Positions 1 to 7,372 of a DNA stretch of 14,307 nucleotides are shown piece by piece (position 1 is the first letter of the stretch; each line of letters starts with the position of its first letter). This DNA comes from UBA10107 sp964572885 (GTDB lineage Archaea > Nanobdellota > Nanobdellia > Woesearchaeales > UBA10107): assembly GCA_964572885.1 (NCBI GenBank), contig CAZNFC010000018.1, positions 1 through 14,307 of the forward strand, given 5' to 3'. The notes under the pieces are model-generated. The model did no database searches. It saw only the letters and a list, made by a program, of their open reading frames with translations, and was not told where the DNA came from. The translations under genes were made by a program, and so were the position numbers.

Positions 1-2
1 AA

Positions 3-347
3 GATAGGGTATTAGATATAATCACGACACAGCCAAAACAACATCAGGCAATATTATACTCAATAATGAAAATCACAGAAACTACAGACGAAATAGAAGA
101 AGCCCAGTTCACAGGAGACATTTACGAACTATACAAGAAGATATGTGCAGAGATTCATTTGAGGCCTTTGACACAAAGAAGAGTATCAGATATAATCTCT
201 GAATTAGATATGCTTGGCATGATAAACGGCAAAGTAATATCAAAAGGGAGGTATGGAAGGACAAGAAGAATCTCGTTGGCCATACAGCAAAACACAAGAT
301 CAAAAGCCAAAGACATATTAGAAAAGAGCTTCGGCTTTACAAAATAG
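3..347 (+). CDS. cdc6: Orc1/Cdc6 replication initiator, C-terminal part (5' end outside window)
   Basis: The reading frame is open from position 3 to the TAG at 345-347, giving 114 codons; the ATG at 66 is internal. The visible part is the end of the AAA+ lid followed by the winged-helix domain. Near its start 'QPKQHQAILYSI' matches the helix that opens the winged-helix region in archaeal Orc1/Cdc6. 'RPLTQRRVSDIISELDMLG' and 'SKGRYGRTRRISL' match the recognition helix and wing. In the family this domain binds origin recognition boxes while the missing AAA+ part binds ATP. Archaeal origins usually lie next to orc1/cdc6, so an origin may lie just left of the window; no origin repeats are visible inside it. 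The gene precedes the PolD genes on the same strand, an arrangement also known from Thermococcales. Family identification is firm; the full length is unknown. Confidence 0.9.
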   Translation, partial: DRVLDIITTQPKQHQAILYSIMKITETTDEIEEAQFTGDIYELYKKICAEIHLRPLTQRRVSDIISELDMLGMINGKVISKGRYGRTRRISLAIQQNTRSKAKDILEKSFGFTK

Positions 348-350
348 GCG

Positions 351-390
351 AAATCGTCAGCTTCACGTACTTGGTACAGGAAGACGATTT
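351..390 (+). promoter_or_regulatory. Stem-loop with T run in the orc1-DP1 gap (attenuator or terminator candidate)
   Basis: AAATCGTC (351-358) pairs perfectly with GACGATTT (383-390). Inside, GTAC (367-370) and GTAC (374-377) can close a TTG loop, with a few more pairs between (TTC 362-364 with GAA 380-382). The 3' arm runs into five Ts (388-392), and the DP1 ATG follows at 399. It fills nearly the whole gap between the two genes. It could terminate or attenuate transcription, be a processing site, or hide the DP1 start from ribosomes. No Shine-Dalgarno or TATA box is evident for DP1. The structure is seen; the function is inferred. Confidence 0.55.
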
Positions 391-398
391 TTACCCAC

Positions 399-1853
399 AT
401 GAAACAGGAATTAGATAATAAAAAGAGGAAGTTAGTACAGTTTCTTGCAGATAAAAATATACTTATCGAACCAGAGTTTCTTCAGGAATTAAACACATTG
501 AATGACCCTATAAAAATCTCAGAACTCATTAATCAGAAAGCAATCGATACAAAACCTCTGAAATCGGAAAGAGACGGGAAAGTAAAGATAATTTTTTCTT
601 ACGACAATGTCCAAAAAAGGACAAATGCTCAGGATTTCATAAATTATTTCAACTCAAGATACAATTCAATAAAAAAAATATTACAGCAAAGAATTCAGTT
701 AGAAAATATAACCTCGATAGGAAAAATAAAAGGAAAATCCGAAAAAGAAACAATCTCGGTAATAGGGATGGTCTTCTCAAAAGAAGACTCCAAAAGCGGG
801 ATAATAATAAGTCTTGAAGACCAAACCGGCGTGATAAAGATATTTTTCAGCAAAAATAAGTCAGAGATGTACTCGAAAGCTAAGGACATAGTCTTAGATG
901 ATATAATAGGAATATCCGGTTCAACAGGTAAAAACATAATCTTTGCAAATGAGCTTTACTTCCCGGACATCCCGATAACGAAAGAGATTAAAAAATCTCC
1001 GACTGAGGAATATTCAGTTTTCATATCTGACATCCATGTCGGATCAAAGAAATTCCTTGAAGACGAATTCATGAGACTAATCCATTGGTTAAGGGGAGAA
1101 TTAGGGGATGAAAGACAGAAAGAAATATCATCGAAGGTGAACTACCTATTCATAACAGGAGATTCAGTTGATGGAATTTCAATATATCCCACACAAAGAG
1201 ACGAACTCAAGATATTCACATTCAAGGAACAATATAAGAAATTGGCCGAATACCTGAAACTCATTCCAAGAGATATAAAGATAATAATATGTCCGGGACA
1301 ACATGACATAGTGCCGGTCGCAGAACCACAACCTCAGCTGCCAATAGAATACTGCAAGGAATTGTACGAACTCCCGAACATCATATTTGTAAGTAATCCT
1401 GCAGTTGTAAACATAGGTGCAAGAGAGGGATTTCCAGGATTCGATGTCCTGATGTATCACGGCGATTCTTACCATTATTATTCTGATGAAGTTGAAAGTG
1501 TAAGGATTAAGAAACCAAATATGAGTGAAAGGGCTGAAGTAGTCATGAAGCTTCTTCTTCAAAAAAGACACCTTGCTCCAAGTTATGACGGAAGTCTTCA
1601 TATACCTACAGAGACGGATCATTTGATCATAGATAGGATACCTGACATATTTGTTTCCGGAGATGTTCATAGGTCAGCTGTGTTCTTGTATAAAACAGTG
1701 ATAACTGGGATAATAAGCAGTTGTTTTCAGGCAAAAACAAGTTTTCAGGATAAAGTAGGCCACGTCCCTGATCCAGGAAGAATCCCGATTATTAATCTTA
1801 AGACAAGAGAGGTAAAGATATTGAACTTTTCATCTAATGCGGAGAAAAAATGA
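399..1853 (+). CDS. polB: DNA polymerase D small subunit DP1 (exonuclease subunit)
   Basis: 484 aa. Partner of DP2 in the archaeal replicative polymerase PolD; in the family it carries the Mre11-like 3'-5' proofreading nuclease. An N-terminal helical segment is followed by an OB fold (about residues 119-190) and then a calcineurin-like phosphodiesterase domain. Visible motifs are 'SDIHVGS' (D211, H213), 'TGDSVDG' (D255), 'PGQHD' (Q301, H302, D303) followed by 'EPQPQLP', 'YHGD' (H354) and 'SGDVH' (D422, H424). The usual motifs are GNHD and GHxH, so the metal-site Asn is Gln and the first His of the last motif is Asp. Proofreading may be altered; the structural role should remain. The C-terminus ('PDPGRIP', 'ILNFSS') is typical. 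ATG 399 is in the same frame as orc1, past its TAG. The stop overlaps the DP2 start in ATGA, so the two are probably translationally coupled. Confidence 0.96.
   Translation: MKQELDNKKRKLVQFLADKNILIEPEFLQELNTLNDPIKISELINQKAIDTKPLKSERDGKVKIIFSYDNVQKRTNAQDFINYFNSRYNSIKKILQQRIQLENITSIGKIKGKSEKETISVIGMVFSKEDSKSGIIISLEDQTGVIKIFFSKNKSEMYSKAKDIVLDDIIGISGSTGKNIIFANELYFPDIPITKEIKKSPTEEYSVFISDIHVGSKKFLEDEFMRLIHWLRGELGDERQKEISSKVNYLFITGDSVDGISIYPTQRDELKIFTFKEQYKKLAEYLKLIPRDIKIIICPGQHDIVPVAEPQPQLPIEYCKELYELPNIIFVSNPAVVNIGAREGFPGFDVLMYHGDSYHYYSDEVESVRIKKPNMSERAEVVMKLLLQKRHLAPSYDGSLHIPTETDHLIIDRIPDIFVSGDVHRSAVFLYKTVITGIISSCFQAKTSFQDKVGHVPDPGRIPIINLKTREVKILNFSSNAEKK
1841..1844 (+). promoter_or_regulatory. 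Shine-Dalgarno GGAG of DP2
   Basis: GGAG followed by five As, then the DP2 ATG at 1850. It lies inside the last codons of DP1 and supports the start chosen for DP2 as well as coupled translation of the two PolD subunits. Confidence 0.65.
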
Positions 1854-4800
1854 CTGAAAAACTATCATTGCCTGATTGCAGCGAGGACATGGCTGATTAT
1901 TTTAATCTATTAGATAAGGAAACTAACAGAGCTTATGCAATCGCAGGAAAAGCAAGAGCGAAAGGATATGATCCTGAAGAAAAGGTGGACATTCCGTTGG
2001 CAAGAAATATGGCAGAAAGAGTAGAGGGCCTGATATCTGCAGCCGCTCCACAATTAGTTGGAAAAGGAGTACCTCAAAGGATTCACGAGTTAGAGAAAAA
2101 ATACAATCCGCTTTCATGGGAAGTGGCATTATTGATTGCTGAAGAAGTTGCAAAGGAGAAATTCTGTAAGTTCAAAGATAAAAAAGAAGCGATGGAAGTA
2201 GGAATAAGGACAGGATTTGCTTATCATACAGTCGGAATAGTTTCTGCGCCATTGGAAGGATTCGTAGAATTGCTGATCAAAAAAAGAAAAGACGGGAAAG
2301 AGTATTTAGCTATGAGTTATGCCGGCCCGGTAAGAGGGGCAGGAGGAACAGCTGCGGCCTTTTCAGTTCTGCTTGCTGATTATATAAGAAAAGTCATGGG
2401 TTATGAAACATACGATCCGGATGAAAAAGAAATAAATAGATATCACACTGAACTTGAAGATTATCATGAAAGGGTGACAAATCTCCAGTACAGGCCAAGC
2501 GAACAGGAAACAAAATACCTCGCAAGAATGCTTCCTGTGGAAATAACAGGAGATCCGACAGAAAAAATAGAGGCAAGCAACTACAAAGATCTTCCAAGAA
2601 TCCCTACAAACAGAATAAGGGGAGGGATGTGTCTTGTTGTTTCTATGCTTGCGTTGAAAGCACCAAAAGTATGGAAAGAAGTTCAAAAATGGGGGAAAGA
2701 TTTCGGACTAGAGTGGAATTTCATGGTGGATTTCCTTAAGATCCAAAAAGATGCGAAATCAGGAGTCAAAAAGGAAGAAGTAAAAGATAAATCGAAAATA
2801 TCTCCCGATAATACATTCATAGTTGATCTTGTGGGAGGAAGACCTGTTCTTACCCATCCGCTTGCTCACGGAGGATTCAGACTTAGGTACGGAAGATCAA
2901 GAGTTAGCGGATATTCTGCCGCATCTATACATCCTGCAACCATGGCAGTTCTTGATAATTATGTAGCAACAGGGACACAATTGAAAGTGGAGCGTCCTGG
3001 AAAAGCGGCAGCAATAACTGCATGCGACTCAATAGAAGGACCGATAGTCTTGCTTGAAGACGGAAGAGTTCAGAGATTAGATACATTTTCTGAAGCAAAA
3101 CAAATAAATCCGCAAGTAAAGGAAATACTATATCTGGGAGATATGCTATTTTCATATGGAGATTTTTTTGACAGGAACCATCCACTGATACCTTGCGGAT
3201 ATTGCGAAGAATGGTATATTCAGGAGGTAGAAAAGTCAATAGTCAACATGTTCGGAACTCTCGACATAGAAAAACTTTCAGAATTCGTAGAAATAAGTTC
3301 ACAAGATTTAGACTTCTTATTAAAAAATCCACTCAAAGCAAAACTTTCAGCGAGAGCTGCAATAAATATTTCACGAAAACTTAACGTACCTCTACATCCA
3401 AGATATACTTACCATTGGAATGCAATAACAAAGAAGGAACTTATTGAAATATACAAATTGCTTGAAATATCGCAATTTGAACAAGAGAACGGAAGATTGA
3501 GAAAAATAATACTTCCACTGATAAAAGAAGACAAGGTGAAGAGATATCTCGAATTGATAGGAATCCCACAATTCATGGCCACAGAGGACCTGATAATAGA
3601 AAAAGAAGATGTCGAAGCACTTTCAGAAACTCTTGGAATAACTAAAGAATTATACAACGATAAAATATCTCTTCAGGAAATAGAAAATAAAGTCATTCAT
3701 TCAGAAAAACCCATCCTCGATATTTTAAGCGATATTTCAGGAATGAAGATAAGAGATAAATCAGGAATTTTTATAGGGGCAAGAATGGGACGTCCGGAGA
3801 AAGCAAAGATGCGTAAGTTGATAGGTTCTCCTCACGTATTGTTTCCTGTGGGAGAAGAAGGTGGCAAGATGAGATCTTTCCAGTCTGTCCTTGAAATCGG
3901 AAAAATAAATGCAGACTTCCCATTAAGATATTGCCATCATTGCAAAAAAGAATCAGTATTCAATGTATGCGACTCATGTGACAAAAAGACAGAAAAAAGA
4001 TTTTACTGTCCTCTGTGCGGAATTCAAATAAAAGATACGTGCAGCATCCACGGAAAAAACAGGACTTACGTCCAGACAGAAATTGAATTCAGGAGCATCT
4101 ATGAAAATATCCTGAAATTACTGGATTTGAATATTGCTCCTGATATGATAAAAGGAGTAAAGGGAACATCAAATAAGGATCATACACCGGAACATTTTGC
4201 AAAAGGAATACTCAGATCACATTATGATTTAGCCGTTAATAAAGACGGGACAACAAGATATGATATGTCGGAAATTCCAATTACACACTTCAAACCAAAA
4301 GAAATAGGAACAAGCATTGAAAAATTAAAAGAATTAGGATATCTTATGGATATACACGGAAAACCAATAGATAACAATGATCAGATAATAGAACTGAAAC
4401 CCCAGGATTTAATATTGCCGGGCGGAAAAGAACTATTAGATTCTCCCGCAACAGAGGTATTGGTTAATGTTACTAAGTTCATAGACTCATTGCTTGTCAG
4501 ACTTTACAAAGTGGAGCCTTATTACAATGTCAAAAAACCAGATGATCTCATCGGCCATCTAGTCATTGGATTGGCTCCGCACATTTCAGCAGGAACAATA
4601 GGAAGAATAATAGGATTCTCACAGACTGCAGGAATGTTTGCTCATCCGTTATATCACGCAGCAATGAGAAGAGACTGCGATGGAGACGAATCTTGTGTCA
4701 TGTTGTTGATGGATGCCTTGCTTAATTTTTCAAGACAGTTCCTTCCGGACAACAGAGGAGGAAGAACAATGGATGCTCCGCTTGTACTTACTGCAATATT

Positions 4801-5428
4801 GAATCCGAGCGAAGTCGATGATATGGTCCATAAACTTGATGTCGCATGGAGGTATCCATTGGAATTTTATGAAGCATGTCAGAAAATAGTTCCTCCTGGA
4901 GAAGTAGATATCAAAAGAATATCTAATTTTTTAGGAACACCGAACCAATATGAAGGAATAGGATTTACTCATGATACTTCAAATATCAACGAAGGTGCAA
5001 ATTGTTCAGCATACAAGTCACTTCCGACTCTCGAAGAAAAATTAAAAGGACAGATGGAGCTTGCAAGAAAAATAAGAGCAGTAAATACCTCAGATGTTGC
5101 AAGATTAGTTATAGAGAAGCATTTTATGAAAGATACAAGAGGTAATTTGAGAAGATTCTCTATGCAGAAATTCAGATGTAGCAGCTGTAATGAAAGTTAT
5201 AGACGACCGCCATTAGTCGGAAAATGCATAAAATGCGGCGGAAAATTAATATTTACGATTTCAGAGGGTTCTATAGTCAAGTATCTGGAACCATCAATAA
5301 GTTTGGCCGAGAAATTCGGTTGTGATGATTATTTAAAGGACAGCCTTCAGCTAATTAAGTTTAGATTAGAGAGCATGTTCGGAAGAAATAAAGAGAAACA
5401 GATAGGTTTAGGCGCCTGGTTCGGTTAA
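1850..5428 (+). CDS. polC: DNA polymerase D large subunit DP2 (catalytic)
   Basis: 1192 aa, normal for an intein-free DP2. It catalyses DNA synthesis; the fold is a double-psi beta-barrel related to RNA polymerases. Visible are the conserved N-terminal segment 'AGPVRGAGGTAAA', a cysteine cluster starting at C695/C698 (CHHC, then CxxC pairs to about residue 730), the catalytic loop 'DCDGDE' with D942, D944 and D946, and a late zinc site C1110, C1113, C1126, C1129. The last residues, 'QIGLGAWFG' (Q1184-G1192), fit the PCNA-interacting (PIP) pattern QxxLxxWF, so the sliding clamp probably binds the very C-terminus. No intein interrupts the conserved blocks, although archaeal DP2 genes often carry them. 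The gene follows DP1 with a 4-bp overlap and a GGAG site, and ends 8 bp before the convergent aIF2-beta stop. Confidence 0.98.
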   Translation: MTEKLSLPDCSEDMADYFNLLDKETNRAYAIAGKARAKGYDPEEKVDIPLARNMAERVEGLISAAAPQLVGKGVPQRIHELEKKYNPLSWEVALLIAEEVAKEKFCKFKDKKEAMEVGIRTGFAYHTVGIVSAPLEGFVELLIKKRKDGKEYLAMSYAGPVRGAGGTAAAFSVLLADYIRKVMGYETYDPDEKEINRYHTELEDYHERVTNLQYRPSEQETKYLARMLPVEITGDPTEKIEASNYKDLPRIPTNRIRGGMCLVVSMLALKAPKVWKEVQKWGKDFGLEWNFMVDFLKIQKDAKSGVKKEEVKDKSKISPDNTFIVDLVGGRPVLTHPLAHGGFRLRYGRSRVSGYSAASIHPATMAVLDNYVATGTQLKVERPGKAAAITACDSIEGPIVLLEDGRVQRLDTFSEAKQINPQVKEILYLGDMLFSYGDFFDRNHPLIPCGYCEEWYIQEVEKSIVNMFGTLDIEKLSEFVEISSQDLDFLLKNPLKAKLSARAAINISRKLNVPLHPRYTYHWNAITKKELIEIYKLLEISQFEQENGRLRKIILPLIKEDKVKRYLELIGIPQFMATEDLIIEKEDVEALSETLGITKELYNDKISLQEIENKVIHSEKPILDILSDISGMKIRDKSGIFIGARMGRPEKAKMRKLIGSPHVLFPVGEEGGKMRSFQSVLEIGKINADFPLRYCHHCKKESVFNVCDSCDKKTEKRFYCPLCGIQIKDTCSIHGKNRTYVQTEIEFRSIYENILKLLDLNIAPDMIKGVKGTSNKDHTPEHFAKGILRSHYDLAVNKDGTTRYDMSEIPITHFKPKEIGTSIEKLKELGYLMDIHGKPIDNNDQIIELKPQDLILPGGKELLDSPATEVLVNVTKFIDSLLVRLYKVEPYYNVKKPDDLIGHLVIGLAPHISAGTIGRIIGFSQTAGMFAHPLYHAAMRRDCDGDESCVMLLMDALLNFSRQFLPDNRGGRTMDAPLVLTAILNPSEVDDMVHKLDVAWRYPLEFYEACQKIVPPGEVDIKRISNFLGTPNQYEGIGFTHDTSNINEGANCSAYKSLPTLEEKLKGQMELARKIRAVNTSDVARLVIEKHFMKDTRGNLRRFSMQKFRCSSCNESYRRPPLVGKCIKCGGKLIFTISEGSIVKYLEPSISLAEKFGCDDYLKDSLQLIKFRLESMFGRNKEKQIGLGAWFG

Positions 5429-5436
5429 TTGCACAT

Positions 5437-5847
5437 TCATTCCTTGATATTTTTCTTAGAACCGCAGGCCTGACATATTATGAAAGTAAAACCGCCTTCT
5501 TTTTTTAATTTTGTATCAGGTTTCTTGCATACAGGGCAAATAACATACTTGCTTACATATTCACTTAATTTTTCATTCACTCTTGACGCAGAAGTTTTTG
5601 TTCCAAAAATCAATAAATTTCTCTTTACTTCTCCGGGCGTCGCAAGTTCTTTAAGCAAGAACTTTACAACATGATCAATAGGCCTTCTTAGTCTCTCTAT
5701 TATCTCATTTATGTTGCTTATCACAGTTTTATTTCCTTGTATATGCCCCTTTACTTTAGGGACCTCGAACCTTGTTGTCTCTACAACTAATTCGGGAAGC
5801 TGCTTCATTCCTCTCTTCAAAAGTTCTTCGTAGCTCATCAATGCCAT
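5437..5847 (-). CDS. eif2b: Translation initiation factor aIF2, beta subunit
   Basis: 136 aa, the usual archaeal length. Subunit of the heterotrimeric aIF2 that brings initiator Met-tRNA to the small ribosomal subunit. An N-terminal helix likely to contact the gamma subunit ('SYEELLKRGMKQLP', residues 5-18) is followed by the central alpha/beta domain (about 25-100, with 'RPIDHVVKFLLKEL') and a C-terminal zinc ribbon with C104/C107 and C125/C128. The start ATG at 5847 lies 27 bp from the centre of a TATA box, so the mRNA is probably leaderless; M4 (5838) is an alternative start. It converges with DP2 with an 8-bp gap and is divergent from the SpoIIM-like gene. Confidence 0.96.
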   Translation of the reverse strand: MALMSYEELLKRGMKQLPELVVETTRFEVPKVKGHIQGNKTVISNINEIIERLRRPIDHVVKFLLKELATPGEVKRNLLIFGTKTSASRVNEKLSEYVSKYVICPVCKKPDTKLKKEGGFTFIICQACGSKKNIKE

Positions 5848-5869
5848 GTCTAACTCGGAATAAAGACGT

Positions 5870-5878
5870 TATTTAAAA
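5870..5878 (-). promoter_or_regulatory. TATA box of aIF2-beta
   Basis: TTTTAAATA on the minus strand, centred about 27 bp before the aIF2-beta ATG, which places transcription start at or next to the start codon. Confidence 0.6.
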
Positions 5879-5901
5879 GCTTCGATTTGACCAGCACAAC
5901 C

Positions 5902-5909
5902 TTTAAATA
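5902..5909 (+). promoter_or_regulatory. TATA box of the SpoIIM-like gene
   Basis: TTTAAATA centred about 27 bp before the ATG at 5932, predicting a leaderless transcript. With the aIF2-beta box it makes a compact divergent promoter pair in the 84-bp gap. Confidence 0.6.
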
Positions 5910-5931
5910 CGTCAAAATAGGTTTTTAAAAT

Positions 5932-6762
5932 ATGGTATTTGAATCGTTAATAACTCCCTGGAAAGCAGAAAAGCATCCTTGGGAAATGCTTTTTTTTGGA
6001 TTTCTTTACGCATCAGTCGCCATGGCTCTGAGTCTTTGGGTATTTAGGGATTATGCAGGATTGGTCTCTGTGTTTTTTACAGTGATGTCCTGTATTCCGT
6101 TGATATACAATACTCTAAAAATGGAAGAGGAGAAAATAGATTACATATCTGAGGAAAGGCCTCTTCTGAAAGAACATTCAAAGGCCTTATTATATTTCCT
6201 TTTCCTTTTCATAGGTATGACCTTGGCTTTTACAACTTGGTATGTTGTTCTTCCTGCCGAAGTAAGTAGATCAATATTTTCAGTTCAGGCAAATACTATA
6301 GCAGGAATAAATGCAAGAGCCTCAGGGAATATAGGTACATTTTCAACAATATTTTTCAACAATATCAAAGTACTTACATTCTGTCTTCTTTTCTCATTTT
6401 TTTTCGGAGCAGGAGCGATATTCATCATCACATGGAATGCTTCAGTCATAGCAGTCGCCATGGGGAGTCTGATTAAAAATCAGTTTCTCACATCAACATC
6501 AGGATTTTTAATATCGAATTTAACAGGATATTCGACAGCAATTCTTCGATATTTTGTTCATGGGATTCCGGAAATAGCGGCTTACTTCATAGCATGCCTT
6601 GCCGGAGGAATAATATCTGTAGCTATAATAAATAAGGATGTCTTGACCAAGAACTTTCAGAGAATTGCGTTCGATACATCAAATCTTATCCTTTTATCCA
6701 TATTTGTCCTTTTCATTGCAGGATTGATAGAAACTTATATTACGCCTGTTTTATTCCATTAA
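5932..6762 (+). CDS. SpoIIM-family (DUF95) integral membrane protein
   Basis: 276 aa, strongly hydrophobic. About six membrane segments can be read: residues 19-38, 41-59, 84-106, 146-178 (long, perhaps two helices), 211-233 and 251-273. The segment before the fourth helix with the NN pair at 143-144, and 'HGIPEIAAYFIACLAGG' (210-226), are characteristic of stage II sporulation protein M relatives. In Bacillus SpoIIM acts in septal peptidoglycan remodelling during engulfment. Archaea do not sporulate and their relatives have no settled role; membrane remodelling or division is only a guess. An acidic cytoplasmic-type stretch (about 64-76) precedes the third helix. It is divergent from aIF2-beta, and its TAA overlaps the stop of the convergent OB-fold gene. 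Confidence 0.85.
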   Translation: MVFESLITPWKAEKHPWEMLFFGFLYASVAMALSLWVFRDYAGLVSVFFTVMSCIPLIYNTLKMEEEKIDYISEERPLLKEHSKALLYFLFLFIGMTLAFTTWYVVLPAEVSRSIFSVQANTIAGINARASGNIGTFSTIFFNNIKVLTFCLLFSFFFGAGAIFIITWNASVIAVAMGSLIKNQFLTSTSGFLISNLTGYSTAILRYFVHGIPEIAAYFIACLAGGIISVAIINKDVLTKNFQRIAFDTSNLILLSIFVLFIAGLIETYITPVLFH

Positions 6763-7370
6763 TCCAGAACTTTTAGTTTTCCTGGTTTAATTTGGAATAT
6801 TTCTCCCTGCATCAGCATATTCGAGATTATTTTCTCTCCATATATCTTTGATATTTCATTATAAGGAGCGCCGCTTCCGTCATCAAGCTCTCTTATTTTG
6901 TTCATCACTAAGTGAGCTTCACTGTCTGTATCATCATCTTTTAATTTTTCAACGGAATTCACACTCTTATTTTCCACTGCATCAGAATCTTTAAGCATAT
7001 TTTTCCGCCACACAGGAATCCATCTTTTGTCAACATCTTTTTTTACTATTTCTGGAGTGATGTACCGATCATTTCCGAACATCCTTATTCTTCCAACTAT
7101 AAGAATTATCTCGCCCACATTGATATTTATCGGAGATTCAAAGTTCTTAACAACAATTTTTCCAGTTCCGTCGTCAACAACAAAAGTCTGGAGTTTTCCC
7201 TCTATGTTTACGGATATTATCGTAGAAATTATATTTATCCTGGAGACATTCTTGGATCCGATCTTTACATAGCTCGGATTCCAATTATCTTCTTTTATGA
7301 AAGTGTCATTAAGTAAATCTTTTATCCTTACAATATATGCTATTTGTCTTGGTTGGAATTTCTGCTCCAT
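6759..7370 (-). CDS. OB-fold/winged-helix single-stranded-DNA-binding protein, RPA32-like
   Basis: 203 aa from ATG 7370; a TTG at 7376 would add two residues. An OB fold (about residues 43-112: 'SRINIISTIISVNIEGK', 'VDDGTGKIVVKNF', 'GEIILIVGRIRMFGNDRYI') is followed by an acidic, charged linker (about 127-150) and a C-terminal winged-helix segment (about 151-203: 'IRELDDGSGAPYNEI', 'GEIFQIKPGKLKVLD'). OB plus winged helix is the layout of RPA32/Rpa2-type proteins, which coat single-stranded DNA and recruit partners through the winged helix. It begins 2 bp after the MCM stop and has no clear Shine-Dalgarno, so it is probably translated by reinitiation after MCM. That linkage suggests a function at the fork with the helicase. 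The exact orthologue (RPA32 or an RPA-associated protein) is not certain. Confidence 0.85.
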   Translation of the reverse strand: MEQKFQPRQIAYIVRIKDLLNDTFIKEDNWNPSYVKIGSKNVSRINIISTIISVNIEGKLQTFVVDDGTGKIVVKNFESPININVGEIILIVGRIRMFGNDRYITPEIVKKDVDKRWIPVWRKNMLKDSDAVENKSVNSVEKLKDDDTDSEAHLVMNKIRELDDGSGAPYNEISKIYGEKIISNMLMQGEIFQIKPGKLKVLD

Positions 7371-7372
7371 TT

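Noticed and set aside
345..401. Single TAG between orc1 and DP1 in the same open frame, suggesting readthrough or a split fusion.
   Set aside because: The 17 intervening codons read as non-protein-like sequence and coincide with a stem-loop; both proteins end and begin as their families normally do.
1179..1670. 163-codon antisense frame opposite DP1.
   Set aside because: It lies wholly within a strongly conserved gene, has no domain signal, and its composition is that expected from the complement of the real frame.
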